64,000 nucleotides of DNA, taken from NCBI GenBank assembly GCA_025618425.1, contig CM046844.1, forward strand, positions 17,974,911 to 18,038,910. The letters are read 5' to 3'. Below are positions 47,232 through 57,983 of this stretch, piece by piece. The translations under genes and the position numbers were made by a program. The stretch's first letter is position 1. Each line of letters starts with the position of its first letter. Under the pieces are notes generated by a model that was not told the origin of the DNA, did no database searches, and was given only the letters and a program-made list of their open reading frames with translations. The stretch is from Heliocidaris tuberculata (lineage: Eukaryota > Echinodermata > Echinoidea > Camarodonta > Echinometridae).

Positions 47232-47959
47232 CAGATAATCCACTCTTTCAATTGTATTTTCCGTATCATGACTGATGTTACTTTTACTTGATAAACACTG
47301 TATATATATATATATGGGCACCAGATTTAGAGAAATCTATATTTATGCTACTTCTAATTCTAACGAAAAAGCACGGTAAAATGCAAAACTGAAAATAATT
47401 TTTGCAAAGCTTCACTTGTATTAATGTTTAAATGATTGTGTGTACGAAATCTGATCAATGAGCATGAAAAATGATAATCCGTTCTGCCTGAGAAAAAGAT
47501 ACTTTGAACATCATACACTTTTATTTCTTGGTATTCAGTTTATGGAAATTTTGAGAGAAAGGTGGATATTACCCACAACATAACCTCATTTCCTTTTTTT
47601 AAAAGGTCACTTTTTGTTGGAGTGCCTTAGTCCAATTAGGTTTTGCAAATTACAGAAGGATAGAAAGTGCATGTTTAAGTAAGATCTTATAAAATGGACG
47701 GTCTTAAAATCAGGTCAATGTAGCTTAGTAGTAAACTAATCTAATATTATCACGAATAAAGCCTAATTTCTTTCAAACATTGCCGCCATGTTTGAATAAT
47801 GCATGAAGGACAGCGGAAAGTAGAAAGAATATTTCGGGAAACATAGATGGAGAGAGATGAAGAGAGAAAATGAAATCGAAAACCGGAGAAAATTTTAGAG
47901 ATGAGAAGGGATAAAGGGCAAGGAAAATGCAACATTGAGAAGAAGAGTTAGAAAAAGGG
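46330..47959. other. gene-free stretch
   Basis: It contains a poly-A run at 46569-46586, TA tracts at about 47199-47228 and 47300-47316, and purine-rich sequence after 47840. The block at about 46900-47110 is less repetitive but shows no exon signals I trust. Confidence 0.45.
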
Positions 47960-48086
47960 GAAGAAGAAGAAGACAAAGAAGAAGAAGAAGAAGAAGAAGA
48001 AGAAGAAGAAGAAGAAGAAGAAGAAGAAGAAGAAGAAGAAGAAGAGAAAGAGGAGGAGGAGGAGGAGGAGGAGGAAGAAGAAGAAG

Positions 48087-48116
<30 letters not shown>
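47960..48116. repeat. AAG/GGA trinucleotide microsatellite
   Basis: A long AAG tract broken by GAGG units. Poly-Arg, poly-Leu and poly-Phe frames across it are artefacts. Purine-rich sequence continues to about 48330. Confidence 0.95.
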
Positions 48117-48117
<1 letters not shown>

Positions 48118-48531
48118 GAGTGTCTGTGTGTAATTGAGGCAGAGAGAGAGACAGAGCCAAGAGCAAAAAGAAGATGAAAAAATGAATACACAGAATAAAA
48201 ATATAATCTAACAGAGAAAAAGAGAAAGAAAGAGAGAGGAAGGGGAAAGAGACAAAGAGAGACAGAAAATGTGGTGGAGGGAAAGGGAAATAGAAATGAA
48301 TAGAGAGAGAGAGGGAGGGGGACGGAGAGACAGAAAAGAGCAGCAACGATATAGTCTCTTACGTCATTAGGAGGAGAGGATACCGTCATGAGTGAAAAAC
48401 ACATCCATAGGGGCGTCATTGCTTGATAAATTGTTCAATAAAACAGTAAACAGCTTGGGATAGTTAATCAGTTGGTGAAACAGGAAATTAATCAGCCAAA
48501 TAATCCTGTTCATGAAGCAATTGACCCTTCT

Positions 48532-48678
48532 GGGGCCAGTTGCACAAAACCTGCGTTTAATCGCAATTCCGAAAAATCAAACGCAAGTCCTTAATGCGCA
48601 CTTTTGATTGGCTGAAAATAAAGTTGCGTTTGATTTTCCTGAGTTGCGTTCAAACGCAAGTTTTGTGCAACGGGCCCC
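48532..48678. mobile_element. 147-bp palindromic MITE
   Basis: GGGGCCAGTTGCACAAAAC at the left and GTTTTGTGCAACGGGCCCC-like sequence at the right are inverted ends. The inner arms AACCTGCGTTTAATCGCAA and TTGCGTTCAAACGCAAG also pair. TTGATTGGCTGAAAATA in the middle resembles the CTGATTGGCTGAGAGCG centre of the MITE at 56821, suggesting related families. No coding. Confidence 0.75.
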
Positions 48679-49619
48679 TGCTCGCATGCTCTTCAAGTTG
48701 TTCTTACATTAACCTATATACTCTTAGCTAGCTAGGCATGCCCTTAGTTAAACAAATTAATCATCTATATTCTTTTTTATAAGCACGAGACAGCGATGTT
48801 TGAAAGCCATTGCACGCGGCCAACATTTTGATCATTACTTGGTGTAGACTATACAAGTCAGTCTCTCCCACCGTGCATCTATCAACTAATTGCGTAAGAT
48901 AAACAGACGCCCCTAACCTGTCAAACAGCGTTAGCCCTGAACCCATCGGAGAATTCCCTTACCAGCGCTTTCCCATCCGTTGACAGCTATCTCGCTTGAT
49001 CATTTATTACACACCGGTCCCACATATTGCATATGGTGTTTGTTATATCTTACCCCAGTCCCACGTATTACATTTGATGTATGTTCTGTGTCGCGTCGAT
49101 ACGCTAAAGCAAACATGCCCGGTAGCTTCAGCATTGATCCTGGTTGCCGTAAATAAAACAGCCAGACGACAGTGGTATGTGGAGATGTAAGTGGTCTTGT
49201 TCTGATGGATGGTCATGGTAACATTATGAAACTGCGTTCCAAATAGCTACATGAAGCTAGGGACAGTTCCTTGCTCCAGACGTCATCCACATTGAAATAG
49301 ATTCAGCATGCTGTTTCAAGGTACTCATACTTTACCCAATTTAAAGATACAGTATCTATATCTGAAAACGATAACTACACGTATTTGGACATGAGCTTCA
49401 AACATAACACATTAGCGCCATAGGTCCTATTACCATCCAATGACGATTTGTTTCACAACATTGACCACGGCCTTCCAGCTTTTGCGTTGGTTGTTGAGTT
49501 GGGTATTTTTGTGTGGAATGGTTCATAAATTGTCTCAATTTTCATGTTGAAAAAGATATAGCTCTCAAACTATTGATCGTCAAAGGCATTTTTTTTCCAC
49601 GAATAGTCCTACTGGAATA

Positions 49620-50130
49620 ACAGTAGCCAACAGTGTGAAAATGTGGTGAAAAAGTGTAAACACTGTGTACTGTATGTAAAGTGTCAACACTGGGTTTATC
49701 TTCGTGGCGACATTGCACTGCACAGTGTAGAAACAGTGTATTCGTATTGTCAACAATATGAAAGTATTTCAAATCCACTCTGTCGTCACACTATAAAGCT
49801 TATGCACTGTGATAATCTTTGTAGCAACAGTGTATTACATAGTGTGGGAAAGGGAAGAGCGTCTCATACAGAATATGTTTATAATGTCACCATTATAAAC
49901 GTGTTCTAAATCCTCTCTGTGGTCACATCGGGGGGGGGGTACACACTGTGATTCTTTGTGTGTCACCTATATTTCAAATTATCTTACACAGTGTGAAGGC
50001 AATATGATCACAGTGTCTTTACAAGTGTTTCGAATTCACTCTGTGTACATTGACGTACGTACACACTGTAACACTTTCTGTGGCAAAAGTGTGTTACACT
50101 GTATCAAAGTGTGGAAAATTTTTTATGAAA
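49620..50130. repeat. diverged tandem array rich in CACTGTG / CACAGTG words
   Basis: AAATCCACTCTGT-type words at about 49769, 49909, 50032 and again at 50687 mark units of roughly 125-145 bp, each followed by CACACTGTGA, TTTGTGGCAACAGTGT and ACATAGTGTGG variants. Copies are heavily diverged. Short frames inside vary between copies and are not genes. The array is resumed at 50685-50770 after the hAT-like insertion. Confidence 0.65.
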
Positions 50131-50388
50131 CAGGGACCAGACAGAAGTGACACAAGCAAAATGAAGAGCATTAACTTTTAAGAAATAAGAAAAACAACAA
50201 AAAGAGTAAAGACTACATTAAAGTAATTAAATGAAAATGAGGATGAAAATAAAGACCTGCAAAGAAGAAGAGCTTGTGGAAACGCTAGTCCCTGGCAAAA
50301 GGTACAAAATAATTCATGCAATACATAAAAAAAATGGCAACAGTTGGTTACAGAGTGGAAACAATATTCTCATTGTACACACCGTATA

Positions 50389-50684
50389 CGTACTTCCATG
50401 CGCGTATATGGGGGGGGGGGGGCGTTTCGGGTGTTTTAGGTGTTCTAGGTGTTCAAACACCCTCCTTTAGAAATGAAGCAAAAGCTTATTTTTGACCCCC
50501 AAAATGTTTTTTTTTTTTTTTTTTTTTTTTGTTGTCAGAGAATTTTTGAGTAAAAAGAGACCCCAAAAATGCAAATAACCTTTTTATTTTCTTTCTTTCT
50601 TTTTTTTTTTGCTTGTTAGAAAATTTTGGAGTAAAAAGACACCCCCTTTTTAAAAAAAATCCTGGATACGCCTCTGCCTACTTC
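50389..50684. mobile_element. hAT-like element with minisatellite units (reverse orientation)
   Basis: The element at 50397-50676 ends GGATACGCCTCTG; inverted, this is CAGAGGCGTATCC, matched at the left by CATGCGCGTATATG. Flanks CGTACTTC and CCTACTTC agree at 7 of 8 bases. Read on the minus strand it has two TTACTC(A/C)AAAATT units with poly-A (about 50537-50556 and 50610-50633), and AGGTGTT repeats near the left end. It splits the surrounding CACTGTG array. Confidence 0.75.
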
Positions 50685-51430
50685 TAATCCACTCTGTTGT
50701 TCACACATAGAGGCGCTTTCTGATACACTATGTGAGACAATGTTGAAACAGTGTGAATTGGTTGTAGTTATATTTTCATCAGCAATATGAAAGCTATCTT
50801 TCCGGCAGTGATAGTATATAGAATCTTAGAGTCAAGAAAAAGGGATCATCGATCCATCACCGATTTGAGCCTGAATGCCTGTTAGGAGTCACAAGGTCTC
50901 ATATCTTCACATTGACCATTTTGATTTAACATACCCTTTTCTCAATATTTAGCGCTTTTGTTTTCTCACCGACTTGTCCATTTTGAATGACGTCAGTATC
51001 GCCCTTACTAAACCTGACCTGGTTTCTACCCCGCCATTAATGTTGACAAATGTCGGCAAACACACAAGAAGTTTGTAAAAATGTATAGGTATTAAGTTTA
51101 TCGGCCTTGTGCCATCATTATTCTTTTCTTTTCCAGCTTCCCATGTTATTGGATATTCTTCAGTCGTGTATCACTTGGATATATTTTTGACATGCAAAGC
51201 GGTATTTGTAACTGCTTTGTACTTTGGTTAAGGTTATTGAAGGCTAAACGGTTCTATTGATTTGTGCATTCTGATGGTTGCTTTTGGACATGTGAAAAAC
51301 ATGATGACATCAGTGCAGCGTCATCAAATGGTTCTGCGTACATGGCGTATCTGGGATTGAAATACCCAACCCATATCTTCTTATGCATGACTTATGTATT
51401 TGCCATTGCGCATGGGTAGTGTGTACATTA

Positions 51431-51516
51431 TAGCGATCATACAATTATCAATTTCATATCAATTATTATGCTTTAGCGATCATACAATTATCAATTTCAT
51501 ATCAATTATTATGCTT
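51431..51516. repeat. perfect 43-bp tandem duplication
   Basis: TAGCGATCATACAATTATCA...ATTATTATGCTT occurs twice in a row (51431-51473, 51474-51516) without a difference. It is a very recent duplication or an assembly artefact. Confidence 0.9.
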
Positions 51517-51766
51517 TTCTGTCTAGCCATTTCGTTACAAAATTAAAGCAATTAGAGTAATTTGTACGAAATAGGGAGGTTTACATTTGGAGCTGAATGA
51601 TGTAGTGGATTAAGTTAAGCCAGGGTTAAGAATATCTGGTGAAGGCACCAAAGTTCATCATTTCCTTTTCATTAAAGCCTTGGGTATAAAATCAATATCA
51701 ATCATTAACATTTTCACTCAAAATGAAAGCTAATCCACACTAAACACGAGGGGAAAAATCACAAAG

Positions 51767-51767
51767 A

Positions 51768-51798
<31 letters not shown>
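51767..51798. repeat. CA microsatellite
   Basis: About 15 CA units followed by CCCACGCAC. Confidence 0.9.
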
Positions 51799-51800
<2 letters not shown>

Positions 51801-53689
51801 ACGCACAAAAATAGCGATTGACAAACACCATCAAACAAATCCAAAATTTGAAAACATCTCGAGATAAACTGAAGTCTTTGTCGATAAAATAGTTTCCATG
51901 GAAAAACAGTATCACGTTGCTCATCTGGTGATATAAACATGTTTACAAGATGCACGAAATCTAAGAAAGATGTGAACTTTACCACGGGTTCCAGTCTGCC
52001 TCACGAACAAAGGAGATTGAATAGTTCACTCTTTCCTTGCATCTCCAAGTGAAAAATGGAAGTTTCGTGGAATAAATTGTGCAAACAATATCCCATAGTT
52101 CACAAATACTAATAAATTTAAAAACATAGTGGATTTTCAAGGAAAGTTTAATACATGTAAAATAAAAAGAGATATATTTGAATCTCCTCCTGAGTGTATT
52201 CACAATCTGTTAAGCACATGCATGAGTTGTGACACACACCATGATTCTAATTTATCTATAAAATTCACATTAAGGGGAGAAATATCTCTCTCGTTTTTTA
52301 ACACTTGTTAGTTATGATATTAAGCTTGGTGCCTTTGCACCCTTACTTAGAAAAATAGCATTCGTAACCAATTAGAGGCTAAATCAAATAAAAAAGAGGT
52401 TGGGCATATTGTTGCCTAATTCGCATGATTAATTTCGAGCATTTTCTTGCATCTTAAAATATGTGAGATGTTACTTTGTTCGAAATATATGCAAGTCTAA
52501 ATCTCAGGTATTATTTCTGAGCAGAGACTGATCATGGAGATCTGGAGCAAGCTGAATACTAATGATCCGCATTGTATTCAACAACGAACCGCAATTTGTA
52601 GAGATTATTGATGCCTGCAGGCATGATCAACTGCTAATTGTTGTCAGCTTTGGAAGGTTCTTGCGTTGCCCTTCAAAGCAACGGCTTGCTGGAAATTAGA
52701 ACATTCGATCTTATGGTGAATGGTTTTGTGTGTAAAATCAAACTTAGGATTTTTTTTTTTAATTCTTAAAAACAAATGGAAATTTGTTTACATTTTGATA
52801 TGATTTCTTTCCTTGTACTCTGATCTGAGATAAACTGCATGATCTTTCGTTGGCATGATTAAAGAATGCTAATACACAAGCGTTTTAAATCTGAAGAAAA
52901 GAAGCTGGTTAGTTCAATTTTTTTTTTAGAAGTACTCCTCGTTGATGAATAAAAGCGCTTGAGCAAGAAGCATTCCTCGAAAGTCATGTTACAACATATA
53001 CCTTAACTGTCTTAAGGTTTCTTACAATTTGTTCAGCTTCATGAAGCTGCTTTGAATGTAGATAACACGTCACTGTGATGAGGAATAATCAAAGGCTTTA
53101 GCTTGGCCCATTTACATGATTGCCAATTTCTTGAAGTCTTCATCATTGCAACATCTTCCATGGCTTACATTTAGACTTTACTTCTTCCAAAAATTGAAAA
53201 TAAATTGAAAAAAAAAAGTTTTTCAATTAATGCTTTGGAATCTCCCTAGAATGTCTGTTTTTTATCATTTTTCTTTTGGTATGAATAAGTGGTGCTTCTT
53301 TGGCATTTAAAGACAATAATGAAGTCCGGTAATAGCAAAAATAATTCTAACAGAATTCAACATAATCACAACACATTCATGTGTGTAAAAATGAAAAGCA
53401 TTTGCCTAACAATTCCAAAATAAAAAGCGTTATAACTGAGAAATAAGTATAATATAAAAGGAAAAAAAAAAAAAAATCGGGACAATGTCCAGGCCACGTA
53501 CGTTGTCTTTCTGCAACTTTGTCCCATGTGTAAGTATCAGTGTTGGCGATTTTTAGGGTATGCGGCTTTCAGTAAGTTTTCACCTCTTTGTTCATTTCAA
53601 GCTGGCCATAAAAGCCCATAATGTTACCAAGACATTTAGTACATGATGACACTTCTCAATCATTTCAATACAATTATAATGTACGAAGC

Positions 53690-54110
53690 TATACTGCAAG
53701 TACTCAAAATGAGCTTTAAGGGATTGATTCCCTTTAAAATGGCGGCAGAAAAACCAGGTAATGAGTTTCGGCCTCTAAGGGAGCTGGTCACTTAATAACG
53801 TCAAGCCGAGACGCGCTGAGTAAATATTTCTTCTCATTAAAACCCAAAGCAGAGGAAACAAGCCGGGTAAATAGCGCTTGGAAGCTCCCATCGTGGACCA
53901 GACATTGTGATCAATAACCAATTTGATTTCGTCATTAAGACGGTGTCAATAAATGTCAATAAACGGAGAATGCTATGATGTGAAAGGTTGTTGTGTTTCA
54001 TACTTCAGACGTCACGGGACGCGAGGTCTTTGGTTGTATTTCACTTTCCCTCTAATTGCCCTGATTTAACTGCGTGACTGTGTGTCGAGGTTTGTTATGA
54101 AGGCAATAAT
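53690..54110. promoter_or_regulatory. candidate non-coding regulatory block
   Basis: This block is unique, of balanced composition and free of repeats, unlike its flanks. It contains several short AT-rich binding-type words (TCATTAAAAC, GTCATTAAGAC, two close GTCAATAAA) and ACGTCACGGG. It lies 9 kb upstream of the plus-strand first exon. The assignment is a guess from texture only; cross-species conservation would decide. Confidence 0.2.
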
Positions 54111-54137
54111 CGAAGTTGACGAATGTGATTTGGCATT

Positions 54138-54390
54138 GGGTAAAGCAGTGGCGTAGTATTGGTACACATATTTGGGGGGGGGCACTAATATCATTGGGGG
54201 CAACAGACTTCTATTGTTGATAACAATTTAAGTTTAAAAAGGCCACCGCTTAGTGACAGGGGTTGTATTTTCTTCTTTGTATGTTAAATTCCCTCTCTGC
54301 CTATTTTTCCGAATTATTCTCATATTCTTTTCTTTTTTCACCATTCGTGTCCTCTATGCTGCCATCTGTGGCTACGCCATTAGGGTAAGG
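54138..54390. mobile_element. 237-bp hAT-like element
   Basis: The element at 54146-54382 starts CAGTGGCGTAG and ends GTGGCTACGCCATTA, inverted TAATGGCGTAGCCAC. Flanks GGGTAAAG and GGGTAAGG agree at 7 of 8 bases. Internal G runs follow the left tip. Non-coding. Confidence 0.75.
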
Positions 54391-54479
54391 AATCGTACTC
54401 ATGACATGCAACGCGTTCTTGGCTAAGTTGAGAAACTTTATAATCGAATCTTTGCTGTGTATACGAGAAATGTGTGTTT

Positions 54480-55240
54480 CAGGACAAAACATAGTGTGGA
54501 TAAAATGTGAACACAGTTTGGAGACTGTGTGTACACAGTGTGTTTACTTCACCAACACTGTGAAGGTGCTTAAATGAAAACAGTGTTACAGTGTGTGGTC
54601 ACACTAAAGTGCGAACACATTATGAGATTCTCTCTAGCCTCAGTGTTTCATATCATTTCATGCCATTAAAACAGTGTTACCCCGTGTCAAAAAGTGTGAT
54701 CTCAGTACAAGTACAGTCAAAATTTTCAAACTTTGAATGAATTTTCAAAATTTTATGCAGGAGATGTCTTTCACAAAAGAACACAGTGTATAGAAAATGT
54801 GAACACAGTGTCGATACTGTGTGTGTACACAGTGTGTTTACATCGTCAGTACTGTTCATGTGCTCCACATACATTGTGTGGTCACACTAAACAACCGTGC
54901 AAACGGTCTGATTCTCTCAATGTCGACAGTGCGTTGCATTATGTCATTTCATTAAAAAACAGTATTGCATGTGAGGAAAGTGAGATGACAGTATAGTCAA
55001 GGTTTTACAAGGTTTGAAGGAATCTCAAGATTGTATGCAAGCGGCGTCTTTCAGAAAAGAACACAGTGTAGAGACAATGTGAAATCAGCGTGGAGATACT
55101 GTGTGCACACAGTGTGTTTACACTATTAATTCTGTGACACATGCTCAAAATACATTATATGGTCACAGTCACACCAAGGTGAGTACGTACTTTGCTTCTT
55201 TCAGAGATGTCAATGTGACACACTGTTGGTTGCTTCTTGA
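54480..55240. repeat. three tandem units of about 285 bp rich in ACACAGTGTG
   Basis: Equivalent blocks begin near 54482, 54779 and 55059. Each has (G)AACACAGTGT, AATGTGAACACAGTG, GATACTGTGTG, ACACAGTGTGTTTAC, then a GGTCACAC word and GATGTCTTTCA before the next unit. Similarity between adjacent units is evident by eye. The 87-codon plus-strand frame at 54733-54996 is confined to one unit and is not preserved in the others. Confidence 0.8.
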
Positions 55241-55259
55241 TGAATGAGAAATGGAAAAT

Positions 55260-56051
55260 CGGGAAACGAGAAATATAAAAAAAATGATATAGAAATTAAG
55301 CAACATCTCATGCAATAGCACTGCCTTCAAGTTAATTGTAGTTTCGTCTTAATTGTGCAAATTGGGGGAGAGATATAACGCGACATGAGTAGAATAAAGA
55401 AACAAAAATCACCCAGTAATTTACACTAGCAAAGAGTCAGGTAAAATACGAATGCACACTGTATGTAAGTCAAGTAAAACACAAAAACACTCTGTACGTA
55501 AACAGTACTTAGAACTGAAAAATCCTCGTGGACTTAGATAAAAACATATTCAAAAAGAAAACTTGATGTAAACAAACCCACAGGAAAAACAAACAGATAG
55601 AGAATTCATAATTTTCAGGATGAAGGGAACACAATTGGATGGAATCGGATAAGTTGCTGAAGAAGGGCATTTCAGAGAAATTCCTGTTGCTTTTCCTCAA
55701 ATGCTAAGATTTTGTTACCATACCCATGAGGTTCAAAGTCAGTATATCTGACTAAAGCGTTGTTAACTAGAACAAATTTTTCAACTCATTTTCGCAAAAG
55801 TAAGTGGATGGCGAGGATGTGAATACAGGTGGAGAAAAAGAGAGAGAGAGAGAGAGAGGAATAGGGACACTCAAGAGACAGATGAAATGAGAAGAGAGAA
55901 GGACGGAAAGAGAAAGAACGAACACAAAGACAGCGAGGGGTTGGAGGAGTAAATGTAGGAGGGGGGGGGGGGTAAAGAGAACGAGTAAAGACTAAAAGGA
56001 TGAAAATGAACGGATTGAGTTTATAAACAGTGTTTATGAACAGTAACATTA

Positions 56052-56098
<47 letters not shown>

Positions 56099-56820
56099 CA
56101 TGGTAGAGGCAGTGGCTATAATGTGCATGTATAGCGCATATCTTGCTACCGGCACGAGAAAAGTAGAAGTATTTGTACAGGAAAGAAAGAAAGAGAGAAA
56201 GAGAGAGTAGGATTGAAGGTATTGATGGGCTGATGATGAGTTTTCTGTAAAAAAAAAAAAGGTAACTTCTAGTATCTAACTGACTTTGAAATTAATTCCG
56301 ACATTATGCACGGCTCATCGAACCAATGAAATTTACAGTTTACCTAAAGTGGGAGAAAAATTGATTGGTTTTCAAGCTCCCATCTGATTCCATTATATAA
56401 ATGTTTGGTATCTTATGAATTATGTATAGACTTATTTGTTCTCCAATGATTAAACATCGCTGAAAACGCTGGAAACAGAGCCGATTTTAATTAGAAGATA
56501 GAAAGGGCAATTTTCCTGATAAAACACACGGACTTCAGTGAATAACACTTTAATTAGATCCAGAGTCTAAAGTGCTCGTAATGTTATACGAGCTTCCAAA
56601 GCGTGATATCCACCGACCTTCCTGATGACAAAACCCCCACTGGGGGTACTTATGGAGTCTACCTTTGGTTTTTAATGGTTCGCTATCCTCAATCTTATGT
56701 GGAGCAACTCGCTATCTTCGTACGACGATACCTGCATCAAAGGTAATCAATCTTGTTTTACTCGAAGCGAGCGGCAGGCTGGTTACGGTGCTGAGTTTAT
56801 ACCTCAGTCACACCGACGGT
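55260..56820. other. gene-free stretch with GA tracts
   Basis: GA microsatellites at about 55838-55859 and 56056-56093, a G run near 55962-55972, and unique sequence elsewhere. ACCCCCACTGGGGGT at about 56634-56648 is a small hairpin. No gene is supported. Confidence 0.45.
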
Positions 56821-57256
56821 GGGCCCCGTTTCATAAAACTTTCTATCAATAACAAGTTACAATAATTGTTATAAGCTACTGAAATCCTTGAATCTGATTG
56901 GCTGAGAGCGAAATTGTCATAGAAATGAGGCAGTTGTTATTGATAACAAGTTTTATGAAATGGGGGACCTGACCATAACAGAAATTGCATTACCATGCAG
57001 GAATGGCCAAGAATCTGTCAATGGTGTCGGCATCGACACGAGACCGATAACTGGGCCCCGTTTCATAAAACTTTCTATCAATAACAAGCTACAATAATTG
57101 TTATAAGCTACTGAAATCCTTGAATCTGATTGGCTGAGAGCGAATTTGTCATAGAAATGAGGCAGTTGTTATTGATAACAAGTTTTATGGAATGGGGCCC
57201 TGACCGAACAAGAAATCACATTACCATGTAGGAATGGCCAAGAATCTGTCAATGGT
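56821..57256. repeat. 232-bp tandem duplication containing a palindromic MITE
   Basis: GGGCCCCGTTTCATAAAACT starts at 56821 and again at 57053. Each copy is a 147-bp inverted-repeat element whose right end is TTGATAACAAGTTTTATG(A/G)AATGGGG, with CTGATTGGCTGAGAGCG in the middle, followed by about 56 bp of flank (ATTACCATG-AGGAATGGCCAAG). Because the flank is duplicated as well, this is a local tandem duplication, not two insertions. Both copies differ at only a few bases in the element. Confidence 0.85.
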
Positions 57257-57374
57257 TTGGCGGTGTGACTTATACCTTAAACATAGTCACACGGCCAACC
57301 CGACTCCAAACCAACGGCTAATCCATAGAATCTTTGCTTTTCGGGGTAATGTAATTGTTGTGTTCGGTCTGTTG

Positions 57375-57983
57375 TTAAGCCCACCGCACACTGTACGATC
57401 GGTCTACGATCCGATTTTGAAAGAAAATGTTATAGCTTTAGATATAAACATTTAAACACATGAAATATGTTTTATTGAGGTTCTGAATAGTTACATAGAA
57501 AGTAAAATTACGGCCTATGACAAGCCTTCTAGTCGGAGGAAAGGCCGAATCGGCTTCGAATCGTAATGACGTCAGAGCAGTCCTGCGATTGTCTACGATT
57601 TGAAACTGAATTGGCCCTTATTCCGGATATAAGGCTGACATCTCACCAAATTCCTATGTTGAGTATCTACATTATAATTCAGAACCTGAATCAGGTAGCT
57701 TTCACTTATAACACGATAAAAACTATTTTCGAAAAATCAACTGAAGGCAATTTCAATAGCCCTGTCTATCACCTTTAGAAATGTGCGAACATTACAATGG
57801 CATATTACGTAATCCGAACCTGATTTCTATTGGCAGTACAATAGGCCTTTGAAATTGCCCTTGAGTTTATTTTTAGAAAGTAGTTTTTATCGTGTTTTAT
57901 CAAACTGCTTATATTTAATGATATTGCGAATTATTTCCAAAATCGGATCGTAGGCCTATCGTATAGTGTGCGGTGGGCTTTAA
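57375..57983 (+). mobile_element. MITE with GCCCACCGCACAC termini, copy 2 (interrupted)
   Basis: TTAA (57375-57378) precedes GCCCACCGCACACTGTACG, and GTGCGGTGGGCT precedes TTAA (57980-57983), so both TTAA flanks are intact here. The body is closely similar to 27895-28319 but is interrupted by a 185-bp inverted-repeat insertion at 57711-57895. Non-coding; the 70-codon frame through it is incidental. Confidence 0.85.
57711..57895. mobile_element. 185-bp inverted-repeat element nested in the MITE
   Basis: ACACGATAAAAACTA at the left and TAGTTTTTATCGTGT at the right are exact inverted ends. Inner arms (CAATTTCAATAGCC and GGCCTTTGAAATTGCCC) pair imperfectly. The uninterrupted copy at 27895-28319 lacks this segment. 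The flanks are TTATA and TTTAT, so the target duplication is not clear. Confidence 0.8.

Larger units (their letters stand above)
50771..52600. other. gene-free stretch
   Basis: Unique AT-rich sequence with no supported gene apart from the short tandem repeat and CA tract listed separately. Minus-strand frames at 51740-52203 have no recognisable domain. Confidence 0.45.

Noticed and set aside
28321..48200. CA, GA and TA repeats considered as CRISPR-like or regulatory arrays
   Set aside because: They are simple microsatellites with no spacer structure.
54733..54996. 87-codon plus-strand frame
   Set aside because: It lies within one unit of a tandem array and is not conserved in the neighbouring units.
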